Positions 42,448-53,324 of a stretch of DNA of 64,000 nt are shown here, in pieces (position 1 is the first letter of the stretch; every line of letters begins with the position of its first letter). Source of the DNA: JAAUTS01 sp038250235 (GTDB lineage: Bacteria; Verrucomicrobiota; Verrucomicrobiia; Methylacidiphilales; JAAUTS01); NCBI GenBank assembly GCA_038250235.1, contig JBBSCO010000005.1, positions 20,691-84,690 on the forward strand, written 5' to 3'. A program made the position numbers and the translations under genes. The notes beneath the pieces are model-generated. The model had not been told where the DNA came from. It saw nothing but the letters and a program-made list of their open reading frames with translations, and made no database searches.

Positions 42448-43067
42448 TCAGTTGATAATTTTGCCTCAGGCAGTGAATAATTTTGGCTCAAAGATTTCAG
42501 ATAGGCGACCAAAGCCACCGCTTCCGCAGTCGGCACCACTTCATAACCTTCAGCAGGGGCATCCTCAGCGGTTAATTTAAGCGCATTCGGTGATACCTCA
42601 CCCTGAATTTTCTGGATTTTATAAAGATAACGGAACGGTGGCATGGTAGAGCCGATACTTTTGCTCTGAGGAGCGTAAAGATGCTCATGGTGCCATGCCT
42701 CACTGGGCTGACGCACTCCTATATTGCTCAGATCGGGACCGGTGCGCATTGTTCCCAATAAATGCGGCTTGTCGTAGATGTAGTCGCGCGCCACGGAGCG
42801 GCGGGCTCCCCAGCCGCGCGCCATATCAGCACTCAAATAATCCGGACGGACTTGTTGGCTGTGACAGTAGATGCACCCGTTCGCTTCATAGACTTGTTTA
42901 CCCCGGTTGGCCAAACCGGAACGGAAAGGAGGGAACGACTCACCGCTGTCTTCATTGACAAAGGGTTGGAGTTGTCCGAACTGAAAATGCGGGATGATCA
43001 CCAGTCCGAGCCAGGCCAGGACGAAGGTGAACAGAAATCCGCAAAATAAGGTAGTCAGCTTATTCAT
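42444..43067 (-). CDS. ccoO: cbb3-type oxidase subunit II
   Basis: Monohaem subunit of the cbb3-type oxidase, 207 residues, with an N-terminal helix and the motif YEANGCIYCHSQQVRP (haem site near residue 65), followed by YDKPHLLGTMRTGPDLSNIG with the Met/His region of the family. The stop overlaps the start of the monohaem cytochrome c gene; it starts inside the ccoN stop (4-base overlap). Confidence 0.95.
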   Translation of the reverse strand: MNKLTTLFCGFLFTFVLAWLGLVIIPHFQFGQLQPFVNEDSGESFPPFRSGLANRGKQVYEANGCIYCHSQQVRPDYLSADMARGWGARRSVARDYIYDKPHLLGTMRTGPDLSNIGVRQPSEAWHHEHLYAPQSKSIGSTMPPFRYLYKIQKIQGEVSPNALKLTAEDAPAEGYEVVPTAEAVALVAYLKSLSQNYSLPEAKLSTE

Positions 43068-44602
43068 GAATGAGACCCCGCAGAAGCTGTGTTGCTCTCA
43101 GGTTGCGCCAGGAGAGTGGGGCCGCCTTCGGAACGGCCGAACTTTAAAAGCATCAAGGCGAAATGATAAGCGAAGGCCAGATGTCCGACCATAATCAAGC
43201 AACCGGAAATGCTACGGCCACGCAGCCAAGGTTTCGTCGCTTCCACAATGTTGCTGAAGGTGTTTGTGGGGTTTTCCGGATGTTGCAACATCCAACCCTG
43301 AATGGCACCTCCGACGGACAGCAACAACACCATTGTGACAATTCCGTAAGCGCAGGTCCAGAAGTGTACTTTGATCAAAAGGGCAGAAACCCATTCACGT
43401 CCCAACAAACGGGGAACAATGTAGTAGATGCTGCCAAACATGATCATGGTATAAAAGGCGTATAGACCCAGGTGAGAGTGACCGATGGTGTAGTGAGTGA
43501 AGTGCGTGATCGCATTCAGTTCGCGGAAAGCCATAGAACTACCCTGCAGACTGGCCAGGGTATAGGACATGGCACCGAAAACCACAAAGCGAAGAGTCGG
43601 GCTGTAGCGCAGGACGTTAAAATTTCCTTTCATGGTCATGTGGTGGTTGATCGCGGTTACAACAACCGGAATCACCATCATCACACTGGCCACGATGCTG
43701 GTCGTGATAAGCCAGGCAGGTAGAGGGCCACCGATCAGGTGGTGGCCGCCGTTCCAACTATAGAACAAAGCCAGTGCCCAGAAACCGAAAGCGGAAAGGT
43801 AGTAGCTATAAACCGGACGTCCGATCACCTTTGGAATCATGTAATAGGCTGCGGCCAGGCCGAGCGGGGTGAACCAAAGGCCAAGGGCGTTATGACCATA
43901 CCACCAGTTGATAATCCCCTGCACCGAACCTTGGGCCGGAGCAAGTTGGATCAGGATATTGGCGGTTCCATAAAGCCAGGGAAACCAGAACAGCGCAGCC
44001 ATAATATACCAGAGAGAAACATAAACGTGACCCGGTTTACGGTGAACAAACATGTCCACCGCCCAGATGGAAATCAGCGCGAAGGAAATGAATAAAATAA
44101 AAGTAACGTATGGAGGAAACTCCAACCATTCAATGGAGGTGCTGCCTCCGCTCAACAGGGCACCGATCCCGACTACCATCCCAATATTCCAAAGAACACC
44201 AGCGGCAGAAACCAAGGTCGGATAACGCAGAGGCACACGGCAAAGGCGCGCCATCAGCCAGATGGCCACACCCAGACCGGCCGGAGACCCCCACCCGTAA
44301 GCTACCGTATTGAGGTGGGCGGGGCGGATGCGACCAAAGGTCAGACTGCTATTGATCATCTCCACCGTCCCTGCGGGGCTGAACTTTTCGAGGTAAAAGG
44401 CAAACCAGGAAGGAAGCTCAATAATGAAGTAAGGGTCATGCAACTTGAGTGAAGCAATCAACCCAAAAACAGTTCCCACCACGAGCCAGAAAATGGCCGT
44501 AGCAAAAAAGAGGAGCACGGGAACGCGGCAAGAGGCATCCACTTGGGCGCGCTCCAGGGCGTCATTGGCTTCTACCGGCATATTTTTCAGATTCTGGGAC
44601 AT
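43064..44602 (-). CDS. ccoN: cbb3-type oxidase subunit I
   Basis: Catalytic subunit with haem b, haem b3 and CuB, 512 residues. The low-spin haem His is in FGRIRPAH (His96); the CuB ligands in WWYGHN and GGHHLIGG; the cross-linked Tyr in GRPVYSYYLS; the haem b3/b ligands in THYTIGHSHLG. All catalytic positions are kept, so this is a true cbb3-class enzyme, not a relic. It lies between the ccoS-like gene and ccoO. Confidence 0.95.
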   Translation of the reverse strand: MSQNLKNMPVEANDALERAQVDASCRVPVLLFFATAIFWLVVGTVFGLIASLKLHDPYFIIELPSWFAFYLEKFSPAGTVEMINSSLTFGRIRPAHLNTVAYGWGSPAGLGVAIWLMARLCRVPLRYPTLVSAAGVLWNIGMVVGIGALLSGGSTSIEWLEFPPYVTFILFISFALISIWAVDMFVHRKPGHVYVSLWYIMAALFWFPWLYGTANILIQLAPAQGSVQGIINWWYGHNALGLWFTPLGLAAAYYMIPKVIGRPVYSYYLSAFGFWALALFYSWNGGHHLIGGPLPAWLITTSIVASVMMVIPVVVTAINHHMTMKGNFNVLRYSPTLRFVVFGAMSYTLASLQGSSMAFRELNAITHFTHYTIGHSHLGLYAFYTMIMFGSIYYIVPRLLGREWVSALLIKVHFWTCAYGIVTMVLLLSVGGAIQGWMLQHPENPTNTFSNIVEATKPWLRGRSISGCLIMVGHLAFAYHFALMLLKFGRSEGGPTLLAQPESNTASAGSHS

Positions 44603-44603
44603 A

Positions 44604-44837
44604 CTAAGCTTTTTTCATCTTGCGTTTGGCCAGGCGCTGCTCTTCCTTCTTTTTCATGTCAACACCTGGAAACTGATCCGTGACTTTCCCCACAGGCTCA
44701 CCACTGTCAAAAATAATTTTCGCACCCTGATCCATCTTCTTGAACTGACCATGGCTGGCGGCCCAATAAAGGGCATACACGGCGGATCCCCCCAGGAAAA
44801 TGAGCGATCCGAGCATTAAAATATAATAAAAAGACAT
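44604..44837 (-). CDS. CcoS-like cbb3 oxidase assembly protein
   Basis: A 77-residue protein with one N-terminal helix (YYILMLGSLIFLGGSAVYALY) followed by WAASHGQFKKMDQGAKIIFD. This matches the CcoS pattern of a short helix and an FxWAVxxGQFDDL-type segment, and its place directly before ccoN supports it. The basic tail RLAKRKMKKA is extra. CcoS is needed to insert cofactors into the cbb3 catalytic subunit. Confidence 0.6.
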   Translation of the reverse strand: MSFYYILMLGSLIFLGGSAVYALYWAASHGQFKKMDQGAKIIFDSGEPVGKVTDQFPGVDMKKKEEQRLAKRKMKKA

Positions 44838-44838
44838 T

Positions 44839-45246
44839 TCAGCTTCCTTTCTTGGCTTCAGGCGCAGGCGCAGGTGCAGGTGCAGGTGCAGGTGCAGATG
44901 CAGGTGCGACGACGATCTTTACAGGCACCGTGGACGGACCAACAGGTTTGATTTTCAATTCTTCGACCGTAAGACTAACGGCTTGATCCATTGGAATACG
45001 AACCACTCCGGCTGCTTTGTCTTCCCATTTGTAGCTGGCCATCGCAATCTTTTCTTCTGCACGATGTTTTTCCAGCCGGGCCAGACGGTCGGCAACAATT
45101 TCCTGATCTGCAGCGGCGGGCTCGTTCTTGGCCTGCCGGATGATCACCGTCAACACGACAATCAAAACAAAGCCCAGCAAGGAACCCAACACAACCTTCC
45201 AAAGGGAGATCCTCTTCTTCGCGCTCTTTGATGTTAAATTGGCCAT
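44839..45246 (-). CDS. Membrane protein of the Act-oxidase cluster
   Basis: A 135-residue protein: short basic N-terminus, one helix (about residues 16-36), a helical stalk with RLARLEKHRAEEK, and a small domain with AASYKWEDKA-like AGVVRIPMDQAVSLTVEEL. The last 25 residues are an Ala-Pro tandem (APAPAP...) encoded by a hexamer repeat, ending EAKKGS. Short proteins with the GVVRIP motif are known beside Act clusters; the function is not known. Confidence 0.65.
   Translation of the reverse strand: MANLTSKSAKKRISLWKVVLGSLLGFVLIVVLTVIIRQAKNEPAAADQEIVADRLARLEKHRAEEKIAMASYKWEDKAAGVVRIPMDQAVSLTVEELKIKPVGPSTVPVKIVVAPASAPAPAPAPAPAPEAKKGS
44861..44908. repeat. Hexanucleotide tandem repeat (GGTGCA-type), 8 units
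   Basis: Eight in-phase hexamers: two GGCGCA, four GGTGCA, one GATGCA and one GGTGCG. They encode Ala-Pro or Ser-Pro pairs at the C-terminus of the 44839-45246 protein. Slippage would change tail length without altering the frame. Confidence 0.8.
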
Positions 45247-45270
45247 GATCTCAATCTGTGCATTTCTGTG

Positions 45271-46518
45271 TCAATTCACCAGCGTGACCGACTCAAAAAG
45301 TCGCGGATCACGAACAGGAAAGATAGAAGCCTTGGAAAGCCTTTTCAGGAAGGCGAAAGCAAGCAGGCAAATCATCCCTAGAAGGATGGTCACATCCAGG
45401 ATGTGCGGGGCGAAGTGCAGGAAGGCTTCAGGGTTCGCGCCCTGGCCGGCCTTGATCGCATTGATAATCTGCATCTGTGGTATGATCAACCAGTGAAGGT
45501 CGACCACGTGCATAATCAGAATCCAGGCCGCCACAAAGCAAATCCGCATCGGATTGCGTTTGCCGGGCTGGCTCAAAAGTAGAATGAAGGGAAAGAAAAA
45601 GCGCGCAAAAACAATAAAGACACTAACATAGTGCCAACTGTTCGTATTGCGGTGGATGTAGAAGATGGTTTCTTCCGGAATGTTGGCATAATAGATCAGC
45701 ATGTATTGGCTGAAAGCGGTGTAGGCCCAGAAGATGGTGAAGGCGAGAAGGAGTTTGCCCATGATGTGGTTATGTTCCACGGTCACGACACCCTTGAGAT
45801 ATCCGGCAGCGCGGAAGGCATTACTGATCAAAATGGTGATGGCAATGCCACAACCGGCTGTTCCGGCGAAAAGATAGACACCGAACATGGTGGAATACCA
45901 GTGGTGGTTCAACCCCATGATCCAGTCCAGAAAGGCAAACGTGATCAATACGGCAAAAAGCGGAATGAAGCCGTAGGAAAGTTTACGCATCTTCAGGGTC
46001 AGGGCGGGGTCTCCGTTGCTATCCTGACGGATAGAAATAGACCGCATCAACCAGGCAGCAAAACCGAAATAAGCAAAATAAAGGACGTTCTTGCCCCAAA
46101 ACCATGCAGGATTCAAAAAAGCCGCTTTGTGGTCCAGCAAGGGATCGACGCCGGCCGGAATGGTCCACCATTTAAAGATCAGCGATACACAGACGGCAAC
46201 CGGTATGAAGAGGATGAGAATGTATGGAAAAAACAGGGAGCCGACTGTTTCCATGAAACGACGGACCACCACCGACCAGTCGGCATCCACCGCGTGATGG
46301 ACCAAGACCCAGAAATAACAACCGGCTGTAACCGTAAAAACCCAGAGGAAAGAAACCAACCAGGAAAACGCAAACTGCCTCGGATTGACAAAAAATCCCC
46401 AAAGAATACTGAATCCCAGAAGGACAATACTGAGAACCAGCAATCCCATGGGAAAGAAGCCCAACTGCGTAAGGTTCAAACGCTCTTCTTTCGGTGCTTG
46501 TAAAGTATGGTCGCTCAT
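45271..46518 (-). CDS. actF: Alternative complex III subunit ActF
   Basis: NrfD-type integral membrane subunit of the quinol:cytochrome c oxidoreductase, 415 residues and about ten helices. It has the family layout of ActF: SFLWVFTVTAGCYFWVLVHH, FLDWIMGLNHHWYSTMFGVY, YANIPEETIFYIHRN and FLHFAPHILDVTILLG. It follows actE by a 4-base overlap and completes the act gene order A-B-C-D-E-F. Confidence 0.93.
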   Translation of the reverse strand: MSDHTLQAPKEERLNLTQLGFFPMGLLVLSIVLLGFSILWGFFVNPRQFAFSWLVSFLWVFTVTAGCYFWVLVHHAVDADWSVVVRRFMETVGSLFFPYILILFIPVAVCVSLIFKWWTIPAGVDPLLDHKAAFLNPAWFWGKNVLYFAYFGFAAWLMRSISIRQDSNGDPALTLKMRKLSYGFIPLFAVLITFAFLDWIMGLNHHWYSTMFGVYLFAGTAGCGIAITILISNAFRAAGYLKGVVTVEHNHIMGKLLLAFTIFWAYTAFSQYMLIYYANIPEETIFYIHRNTNSWHYVSVFIVFARFFFPFILLLSQPGKRNPMRICFVAAWILIMHVVDLHWLIIPQMQIINAIKAGQGANPEAFLHFAPHILDVTILLGMICLLAFAFLKRLSKASIFPVRDPRLFESVTLVN

Positions 46519-47123
46519 TTGCTCAGAAGTTTCTGTGCTTCTTCCTCAGGCACGTCCTGAATCCGGCTGTTACCCGCACGCTGCAAAGCGCGGATGTAGG
46601 CCACAATCGCCCAACGGTCTTCCAACTGGATGTGGGGTAAACCGATCATCGTCCCTTTACCATAGACCACGACATCATAAAGATAGCCCTCAGGAACCTG
46701 TCGGAGTCGATCCGTGTTAAAATTGGCAGCACCAACCAGGCCATACTGTGAGGTTATCCCGTTGCCCGCCCCGGTACCGCCATGGCAAACCGCGCAGTTG
46801 ATTTTGTAGCGTTCCTGTCCACGGGCCAAAAATTTGCCCGTCACGGGAAAAGGAACTCCACTACCCCACACGTCACCGATTTTACCACTGACTTTGTAGG
46901 GTTCCTCGACGGGAACTTCACTTGGAATGGTTCCGGGCACCGGAGGACGGTCGCTCCGTCCGTCGGCAAAAAAATCACTGGTAGTCTGCGTCTTGGCTTT
47001 GGGTTGGTGATCCATGTCCGAGAAAAACTCGAAAGGACGGTCGGCAGATTTCGCGCCTCGGAATCCGGCGATTCCTACGATAGCCAGGATGACCACCACT
47101 AAACTAAAAAAGAAAATCTTCAT
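46515..47123 (-). CDS. actE: Alternative complex III monohaem cytochrome ActE
   Basis: A 202-residue membrane-anchored cytochrome c. N-terminal helix (about residues 4-23), a linker rich in Pro (RPPVPGTIPSEVPVEEP), then CAVCHGGTGAGNG with a downstream Met region. It passes electrons from the Act complex. Lies between actD and actF. Confidence 0.92.
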   Translation of the reverse strand: MKIFFFSLVVVILAIVGIAGFRGAKSADRPFEFFSDMDHQPKAKTQTTSDFFADGRSDRPPVPGTIPSEVPVEEPYKVSGKIGDVWGSGVPFPVTGKFLARGQERYKINCAVCHGGTGAGNGITSQYGLVGAANFNTDRLRQVPEGYLYDVVVYGKGTMIGLPHIQLEDRWAIVAYIRALQRAGNSRIQDVPEEEAQKLLSK

Positions 47124-47124
47124 C

Positions 47125-47655
47125 TTATTCTTTGATCAGCGTCACATGTGTGCCGCCCAATGACTCCAGCAATTCTTTGTTCTTGCCTTCGTCAAACAAT
47201 GGGTCAGACGACTCAATCACCGCAAAAAACTTATCATCCGTCACCTTGCTGAAGCGTTCCCAATTGAAGACGGGATGATAATAACGCGGAAGAAAATTCA
47301 GGATAAACATGCTGCCCACAGCGGCAAAAGCCGTAAGCAGAATAGTGATCTCGAAAAAAACCGGAAAGGTCGGCTCGAAAGCAAAGTAGGGTTTGCCTTG
47401 AACCACCATCTTATACTCCACTCCGCCGGTATACCAAATCAGGAAAAAAGCCAACGCAGCCCCCACGATTCCGCCACAGAGCGCAAAGAATGAAACCTTG
47501 GAATTGGGCAATCCCATCGCCTCGTCCATCCCGTGGATCGGATAGGGTGAGAACACGTCCCAACGTTTGAAGCCGGAGGCCTTCAGCTTTTTGGCCGCTA
47601 CATAGAGCGATTGGGCGTTTTGGAATTCTGCCCCTATACCATGAATCTTTTTCAT
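47125..47655 (-). CDS. actD: Alternative complex III subunit ActD (DUF3341)
   Basis: A 176-residue protein of the DUF3341 class: N-terminal domain with KLKASGFKRWDVFSPYPIHG, two helices (about 60-80 and 100-130), and a C-terminal soluble domain with FFAVIESSDPLFD. The HGMDEAMGL segment is typical. Position and length fit ActD. Confidence 0.93.
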   Translation of the reverse strand: MKKIHGIGAEFQNAQSLYVAAKKLKASGFKRWDVFSPYPIHGMDEAMGLPNSKVSFFALCGGIVGAALAFFLIWYTGGVEYKMVVQGKPYFAFEPTFPVFFEITILLTAFAAVGSMFILNFLPRYYHPVFNWERFSKVTDDKFFAVIESSDPLFDEGKNKELLESLGGTHVTLIKE

Positions 47656-47661
47656 ACGCGA

Positions 47662-49089
<1,428 letters not shown>

Positions 49090-49094
49090 AACAA

Positions 49095-52000
49095 TTAATG
49101 GGCGCGCCCTTCAGTGCTGTATTCGGCAGGTTTATCTCCGGAAGTCCCATGAACATCATGATGTCCGCCATGGCTGTGAATGCGGCTGTTGACCAGACTC
49201 ATTCCCACCAGTTCGGCACCGGGCATTTTCATGTTCGGGTTGCGAACGCGGGCCAGGTAGCTCAGACGGGGTTGGGTGTTCAGGTAATCCAAAAGTTTGT
49301 AGTTCAACTGACGCTTCTTCAGCTTGTTAACGCGGCTTTCGGGATCGGAAAGATCGCCGAAGACAATGGCATCGGCCGGGCAGGCCTGTTGGCAGGCCAC
49401 CTGCAGGCTGTCCGTCGGAATCTTCCGTTCGGTGCGCTGGGTCTTGACCTTGTGATCGATCTTGGCGGTCTCGATACGTTGGACGCAGAAAGTGCATTTC
49501 TCCATGACACCACGCATGCGGACGGTGACGTTCGGATTTTTGGACATCTTGACGGTCTCTTCGACCCCCTTCGGTCCGAGAGGTCCCCAATAGAGCTGAT
49601 CAAGCTGTCGTTGGTTGTAGTCAAACCAGTTGAAGCGGCGGACTTTGTAGGGACAGTTGTTGGCACAATAGCGTGTTCCGATGCAACGGTTATAGGCCAT
49701 GACATTAAGACCTTCTTCGTTGTGAATGGTGGCATTGACCGGGCAGACCGTTTCGCAGGGGGCGTTTTCGCAGTGCATGCACATGACAGGCTGCAGGACC
49801 ACCTCGGGATCACTAGGGATGACTCCTTTGCCCATTTCAATATCGCGCTGGGAGCCGGCAAAGTAGCGGTCAATGCGTATCCAATGAATTTCACGGCCCT
49901 TCTTGACCTGATCTTTTCCGACAATCGGAATGTTATTTTCTGCCTGGCAGGCAAGGACGCAGGCATTACAGCCCACGCAGGTGGTCAGATCAACCGTCAT
50001 ACCCCACTGATGATACTTTACGTAATCGAATGCCGGAGTCTTATAGAAACTCTTGTTCTCCGGTGTGTGACTCTCGATGCCCAGAGCCCTGACAAAACCG
50101 GGATTATCCTTATAGTAAGCAATAGGAGCTTCACGGACGATGTCGCGGCCTTCCATGCTCCAGTGTTCCTGGGTAATGGCAAAGTCATGGCGCTTGGCCG
50201 ATGTCTTGACCACGGTGGCGCCAGTGACAAGGTGGGGAGCTGTGGAAGTGCGCAGTTGGTAGGCATTGAAGCCGACACCCTGGCCGACCCGGCCTGTCTT
50301 CTCATGACCGTAGCCCAACGGCAAGGTAATGGAGTAATCGGGATGTCCCGGAACAACCAGGAAAGGAACATCCAGGCTGCGGCCATCCACCGTGATGGTG
50401 ATCACATCGGAGTAGTAAACACCATCAGCCGTAATCCCCTGGACTTGGACTCCGGAATAAATGCCGAGTTCTCCCGCAGTTTTCGAACTTAGTAAGGCCG
50501 CATTATCCCAAGTCAGCTTGGTCATGACATCAGGAACTTCTTGCAGCCAACCGTTGTTGATGTAGCGCCCGTCATCCACTTTGGAGTCGGCGATGAAAAC
50601 AACTTCAAGGTTGTCTTTGCCCAAAGGAGCTGGAGACACTTCACGGCCGGTGGCAGGAACGACCGTTCCCGACACGGCAAAGACGGCTGTCTCCACTCTT
50701 GGTGCGGAATCCTTCAGGAAACCGTCACGGACAAAGAGGTTCCACGCATTCTCGGAATCAAAGATGGTGGCGAAAGCTCCTGCCTTGCGCATGAAGGTTT
50801 CTTTGACCAATTCGGGGCCATCGACAAAAACTTTGCCTTCGCCCGCCGGCACATCCAGCAAAAGGGCCAACAGCTGGATAGAGGAAAGCCCGCCGTGCAG
50901 AGGAAGAATCAACGGCTGGATGCAACCATGGGAGCCCTCCTGAAGAACGGCATCACCCCAGGTTTCCAGATAATGGGCCTGCGGCAGATGCCAACCGCTG
51001 AGCTCGGAAGTTTCGTCCTCGTAGTAGCCAAGACGGATCACACTCTTCACCGATTTTTGCAGTGAAGTCCAATCCAGATCGGCGGGGGCGTTGTAAACCG
51101 GATTGCCACCGAGAACTAAAAGATCCGTCACTTCATCCGCGCGGATTTTGGTCACCAGATCCGTTAGAGAAACGGAATCAGGACGTTCAAGACGGGTGAC
51201 TTGGAAGGTGTTGCCACGGGCACCGAGAGCTTCATTGATGGCCAGAACCGCCAGATGAACCTGCAGCGGCTGACCGACACCAACCACAACCAGGGCACTG
51301 CTGCCTGCCGCGATCAAATCCTTGGCCGCTTCGTTGATCCAGCCCGGATCAATATCCAAGGAAGGCAAATCAGGGAAAATCGGAAGATTTTTGGCTCCAA
51401 TCTCTTTGGCCAAAGCCGCAGCCACGGCAATGATACGGCTGGCAGGAAGACGAAGGCGATGATCCGCCATTCCACCGGTCGAGCTGTAGCGGCTTTCCAC
51501 CACGTAAAGCCTGTTCATGGGGGAGTCGGCATTTTCGACCTGGCGGCCCTGAACAAATCCACGAATGGAGGACAAAGTGGCTTCATCGCCAAGGAAATCC
51601 GAGTCCAATGAAAGGATTACCGAAGCCTTTTCAACATCAAGTTTGATTCTGGCCCCCTTACCGTAAGCCGCTTCCGCCGCAGCGCGGTCGTGAGACCCCA
51701 GAGCGGGCTCGTAATAAGACCAAACACTGGAGGGATACTTGGCCGCAAGCTCCGCACGCAGGCGGTCTTCAGTGGGCGAAAGATTGTCTTCGGACAGAAC
51801 GGCCAAGCCTTTGCCTTGCGAAGAAGCCCAGCTCTGTTTCAACTCACCAAGGACTTTGACAAACTCTTCCTGGGTTGACGCGGAGCCGGCCTTGACAAAG
51901 CGATGGGAACGATCCGGATCGTAGAGATCGAGAAGGGACGATTGGGCAAAGGCGTCACTTTTGCCCAGGCTGAGGGAGTGGGAGGGATTTCCTTCAACCT

Positions 52001-52364
52001 TGATCGGACGTCCACTGTAGCTGTTTACCAACAGGGGAACACCGCCGCGGCGGCGTGGCATGGAAGTTGCAAAATTCAGGGTGCGGCCAGGGATCTGCCA
52101 TTCGGGTGTTTTCGAGAAAGGCACGATGTGCGCCTCGGGACGGCGGCAGGCGGAAAGACCCAGACCCGCCAAAGCCATGGAAGCACCCATCAGGCGGAGG
52201 AAATTACGGCGGGAAACGCCATCGCCCCAGAACTCGGAGGCACCTTGAGGGAACTCACGGTTCAGCCAGCCTTGGAATTGTTCCGTGTTGGAAAAATCTT
52301 CGACACTTCGCCAGTAAGCTTTGGCCGTGCCCGTCTCAGGAGGATGTTGAAAAATGTGTTTCAT
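49095..52364 (-). CDS. actB: Alternative complex III subunit ActB (molybdopterin-like plus iron-sulfur)
   Basis: A 1089-residue fusion of a molybdopterin-oxidoreductase-like domain (which binds no Mo in studied ActB) and a C-terminal ferredoxin domain. A Tat signal SRRNFLRLMG sits near residue 50. Cys motifs for three 4Fe-4S and one 3Fe-4S cluster are visible: CVGCNACVLACQ, CMHCENAPCETVCPVN, CIGTRYCANNCPYK and CTFC with ACQQACPADAI. The ATG at 52364 shares its A with the actA stop (TAATG). Confidence 0.96.
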   Translation of the reverse strand: MKHIFQHPPETGTAKAYWRSVEDFSNTEQFQGWLNREFPQGASEFWGDGVSRRNFLRLMGASMALAGLGLSACRRPEAHIVPFSKTPEWQIPGRTLNFATSMPRRRGGVPLLVNSYSGRPIKVEGNPSHSLSLGKSDAFAQSSLLDLYDPDRSHRFVKAGSASTQEEFVKVLGELKQSWASSQGKGLAVLSEDNLSPTEDRLRAELAAKYPSSVWSYYEPALGSHDRAAAEAAYGKGARIKLDVEKASVILSLDSDFLGDEATLSSIRGFVQGRQVENADSPMNRLYVVESRYSSTGGMADHRLRLPASRIIAVAAALAKEIGAKNLPIFPDLPSLDIDPGWINEAAKDLIAAGSSALVVVGVGQPLQVHLAVLAINEALGARGNTFQVTRLERPDSVSLTDLVTKIRADEVTDLLVLGGNPVYNAPADLDWTSLQKSVKSVIRLGYYEDETSELSGWHLPQAHYLETWGDAVLQEGSHGCIQPLILPLHGGLSSIQLLALLLDVPAGEGKVFVDGPELVKETFMRKAGAFATIFDSENAWNLFVRDGFLKDSAPRVETAVFAVSGTVVPATGREVSPAPLGKDNLEVVFIADSKVDDGRYINNGWLQEVPDVMTKLTWDNAALLSSKTAGELGIYSGVQVQGITADGVYYSDVITITVDGRSLDVPFLVVPGHPDYSITLPLGYGHEKTGRVGQGVGFNAYQLRTSTAPHLVTGATVVKTSAKRHDFAITQEHWSMEGRDIVREAPIAYYKDNPGFVRALGIESHTPENKSFYKTPAFDYVKYHQWGMTVDLTTCVGCNACVLACQAENNIPIVGKDQVKKGREIHWIRIDRYFAGSQRDIEMGKGVIPSDPEVVLQPVMCMHCENAPCETVCPVNATIHNEEGLNVMAYNRCIGTRYCANNCPYKVRRFNWFDYNQRQLDQLYWGPLGPKGVEETVKMSKNPNVTVRMRGVMEKCTFCVQRIETAKIDHKVKTQRTERKIPTDSLQVACQQACPADAIVFGDLSDPESRVNKLKKRQLNYKLLDYLNTQPRLSYLARVRNPNMKMPGAELVGMSLVNSRIHSHGGHHDVHGTSGDKPAEYSTEGRAH

Positions 52365-53017
52365 TATCGGTGACACCCGGCACAGCTCTCAGGCGGGTTG
52401 ATGTTCCAATCTTTTACAAAACGTTGCCCCATCTCACGCTGGGCCTTGGAACTTTCAGCTTTCCAATCCAGGTTGTAAATTTCTTCCTTTGGCCGGAGCT
52501 TGGTCTCAGGCTGGCGATGGCACTCCAGGCACCATCCCATGCTCTGTGGTTGGTCATGCCAGACAACGGCCATCTGATTGATCTGTCCGTGGCAACTGTA
52601 GCAACTGACACCGCTGTTCACATGGATCGCGTGGTTGAAGTAAACATAATCCGGGGCTTTGTGAATTTTTACCCAGGGGATCGACTGTCCGGTTTCCCAG
52701 CTTTGGCGCACGATTTCCAATTTGGGGCTCTCCTTTTTTACCTGTGTGTGGCAGGTCATACAGGTCTGGGTCGATGGAACGCTGGAATGGGCGGAAACCT
52801 CCACGGATTGATGACAATAGCGACAGTCCATACCTAGCTGATTGACGTGCAGCGAGTGATCAAACGCCACCGGCTGGATCGGCTGATAACCAACGCGGGT
52901 GTATTTGGGAGTAAAGTAATAAGTGACGCCGACAGCAGTCATCGTCCCCATACATGTGAGGGCGATTATAATTTTGAGCGGAACCCATTTGGTCCAGCGG
53001 GGAAAAATATTAGCCAT
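52364..53017 (-). CDS. actA: Alternative complex III pentahaem cytochrome ActA
   Basis: Pentahaem cytochrome c of 217 residues anchored by one N-terminal helix (about 12-33). CxxCH sites are at residues 65-69, 86-90, 139-143, 163-167 and 212-216, all intact, which is the ActA number. It starts the 23 kb respiratory cluster; its promoter should lie in 53018-53324. Confidence 0.96.
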   Translation of the reverse strand: MANIFPRWTKWVPLKIIIALTCMGTMTAVGVTYYFTPKYTRVGYQPIQPVAFDHSLHVNQLGMDCRYCHQSVEVSAHSSVPSTQTCMTCHTQVKKESPKLEIVRQSWETGQSIPWVKIHKAPDYVYFNHAIHVNSGVSCYSCHGQINQMAVVWHDQPQSMGWCLECHRQPETKLRPKEEIYNLDWKAESSKAQREMGQRFVKDWNINPPESCAGCHR

Positions 53018-53324
53018 TTGTTTTCTGAAAAATCTGTCTTAGGAATAATCCAATGATTTCCCACTTTTTCAACCGCTGCAATGCAGTTAAAAGTGTATCT
53101 AATTGCCCTATTACTCCTCCCAGACGGCATTGGAATTCTCATTTGAACCCTTACTTGTCAATTAAGAATTGGTTTGAGAATGGGTCGCATTAATTTAGCG
53201 TATTCTTTTGCTAATCAGGTCTGCTTTTCTACCTCTGAAAGAGCCTTTTTTGGATGATCTATAAGTTTTACTCCACAGTCTATTACCTCACCTAAACTTT
53301 AGCTCAAAGACCTTCCCAAGAGGG
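53018..53324 (-). other. Leader region of the respiratory cluster
   Basis: 307 bases without a gene. On the minus strand a TTGACA hexamer (near 53155-53160) could be a -35 box for actA, but I see no convincing -10 at the right spacing. No riboswitch or palindrome stands out. Confidence 0.3.

Noticed and set aside
44861..44908. Possible CRISPR or regulatory array at the hexamer repeat
   Set aside because: Units are 6 bases and in frame within a coding region, so it is a simple amino-acid repeat.
53018..53324. Riboswitch before the Act cluster
   Set aside because: No conserved aptamer, long stem or terminator is visible; only a weak promoter-like TTGACA.
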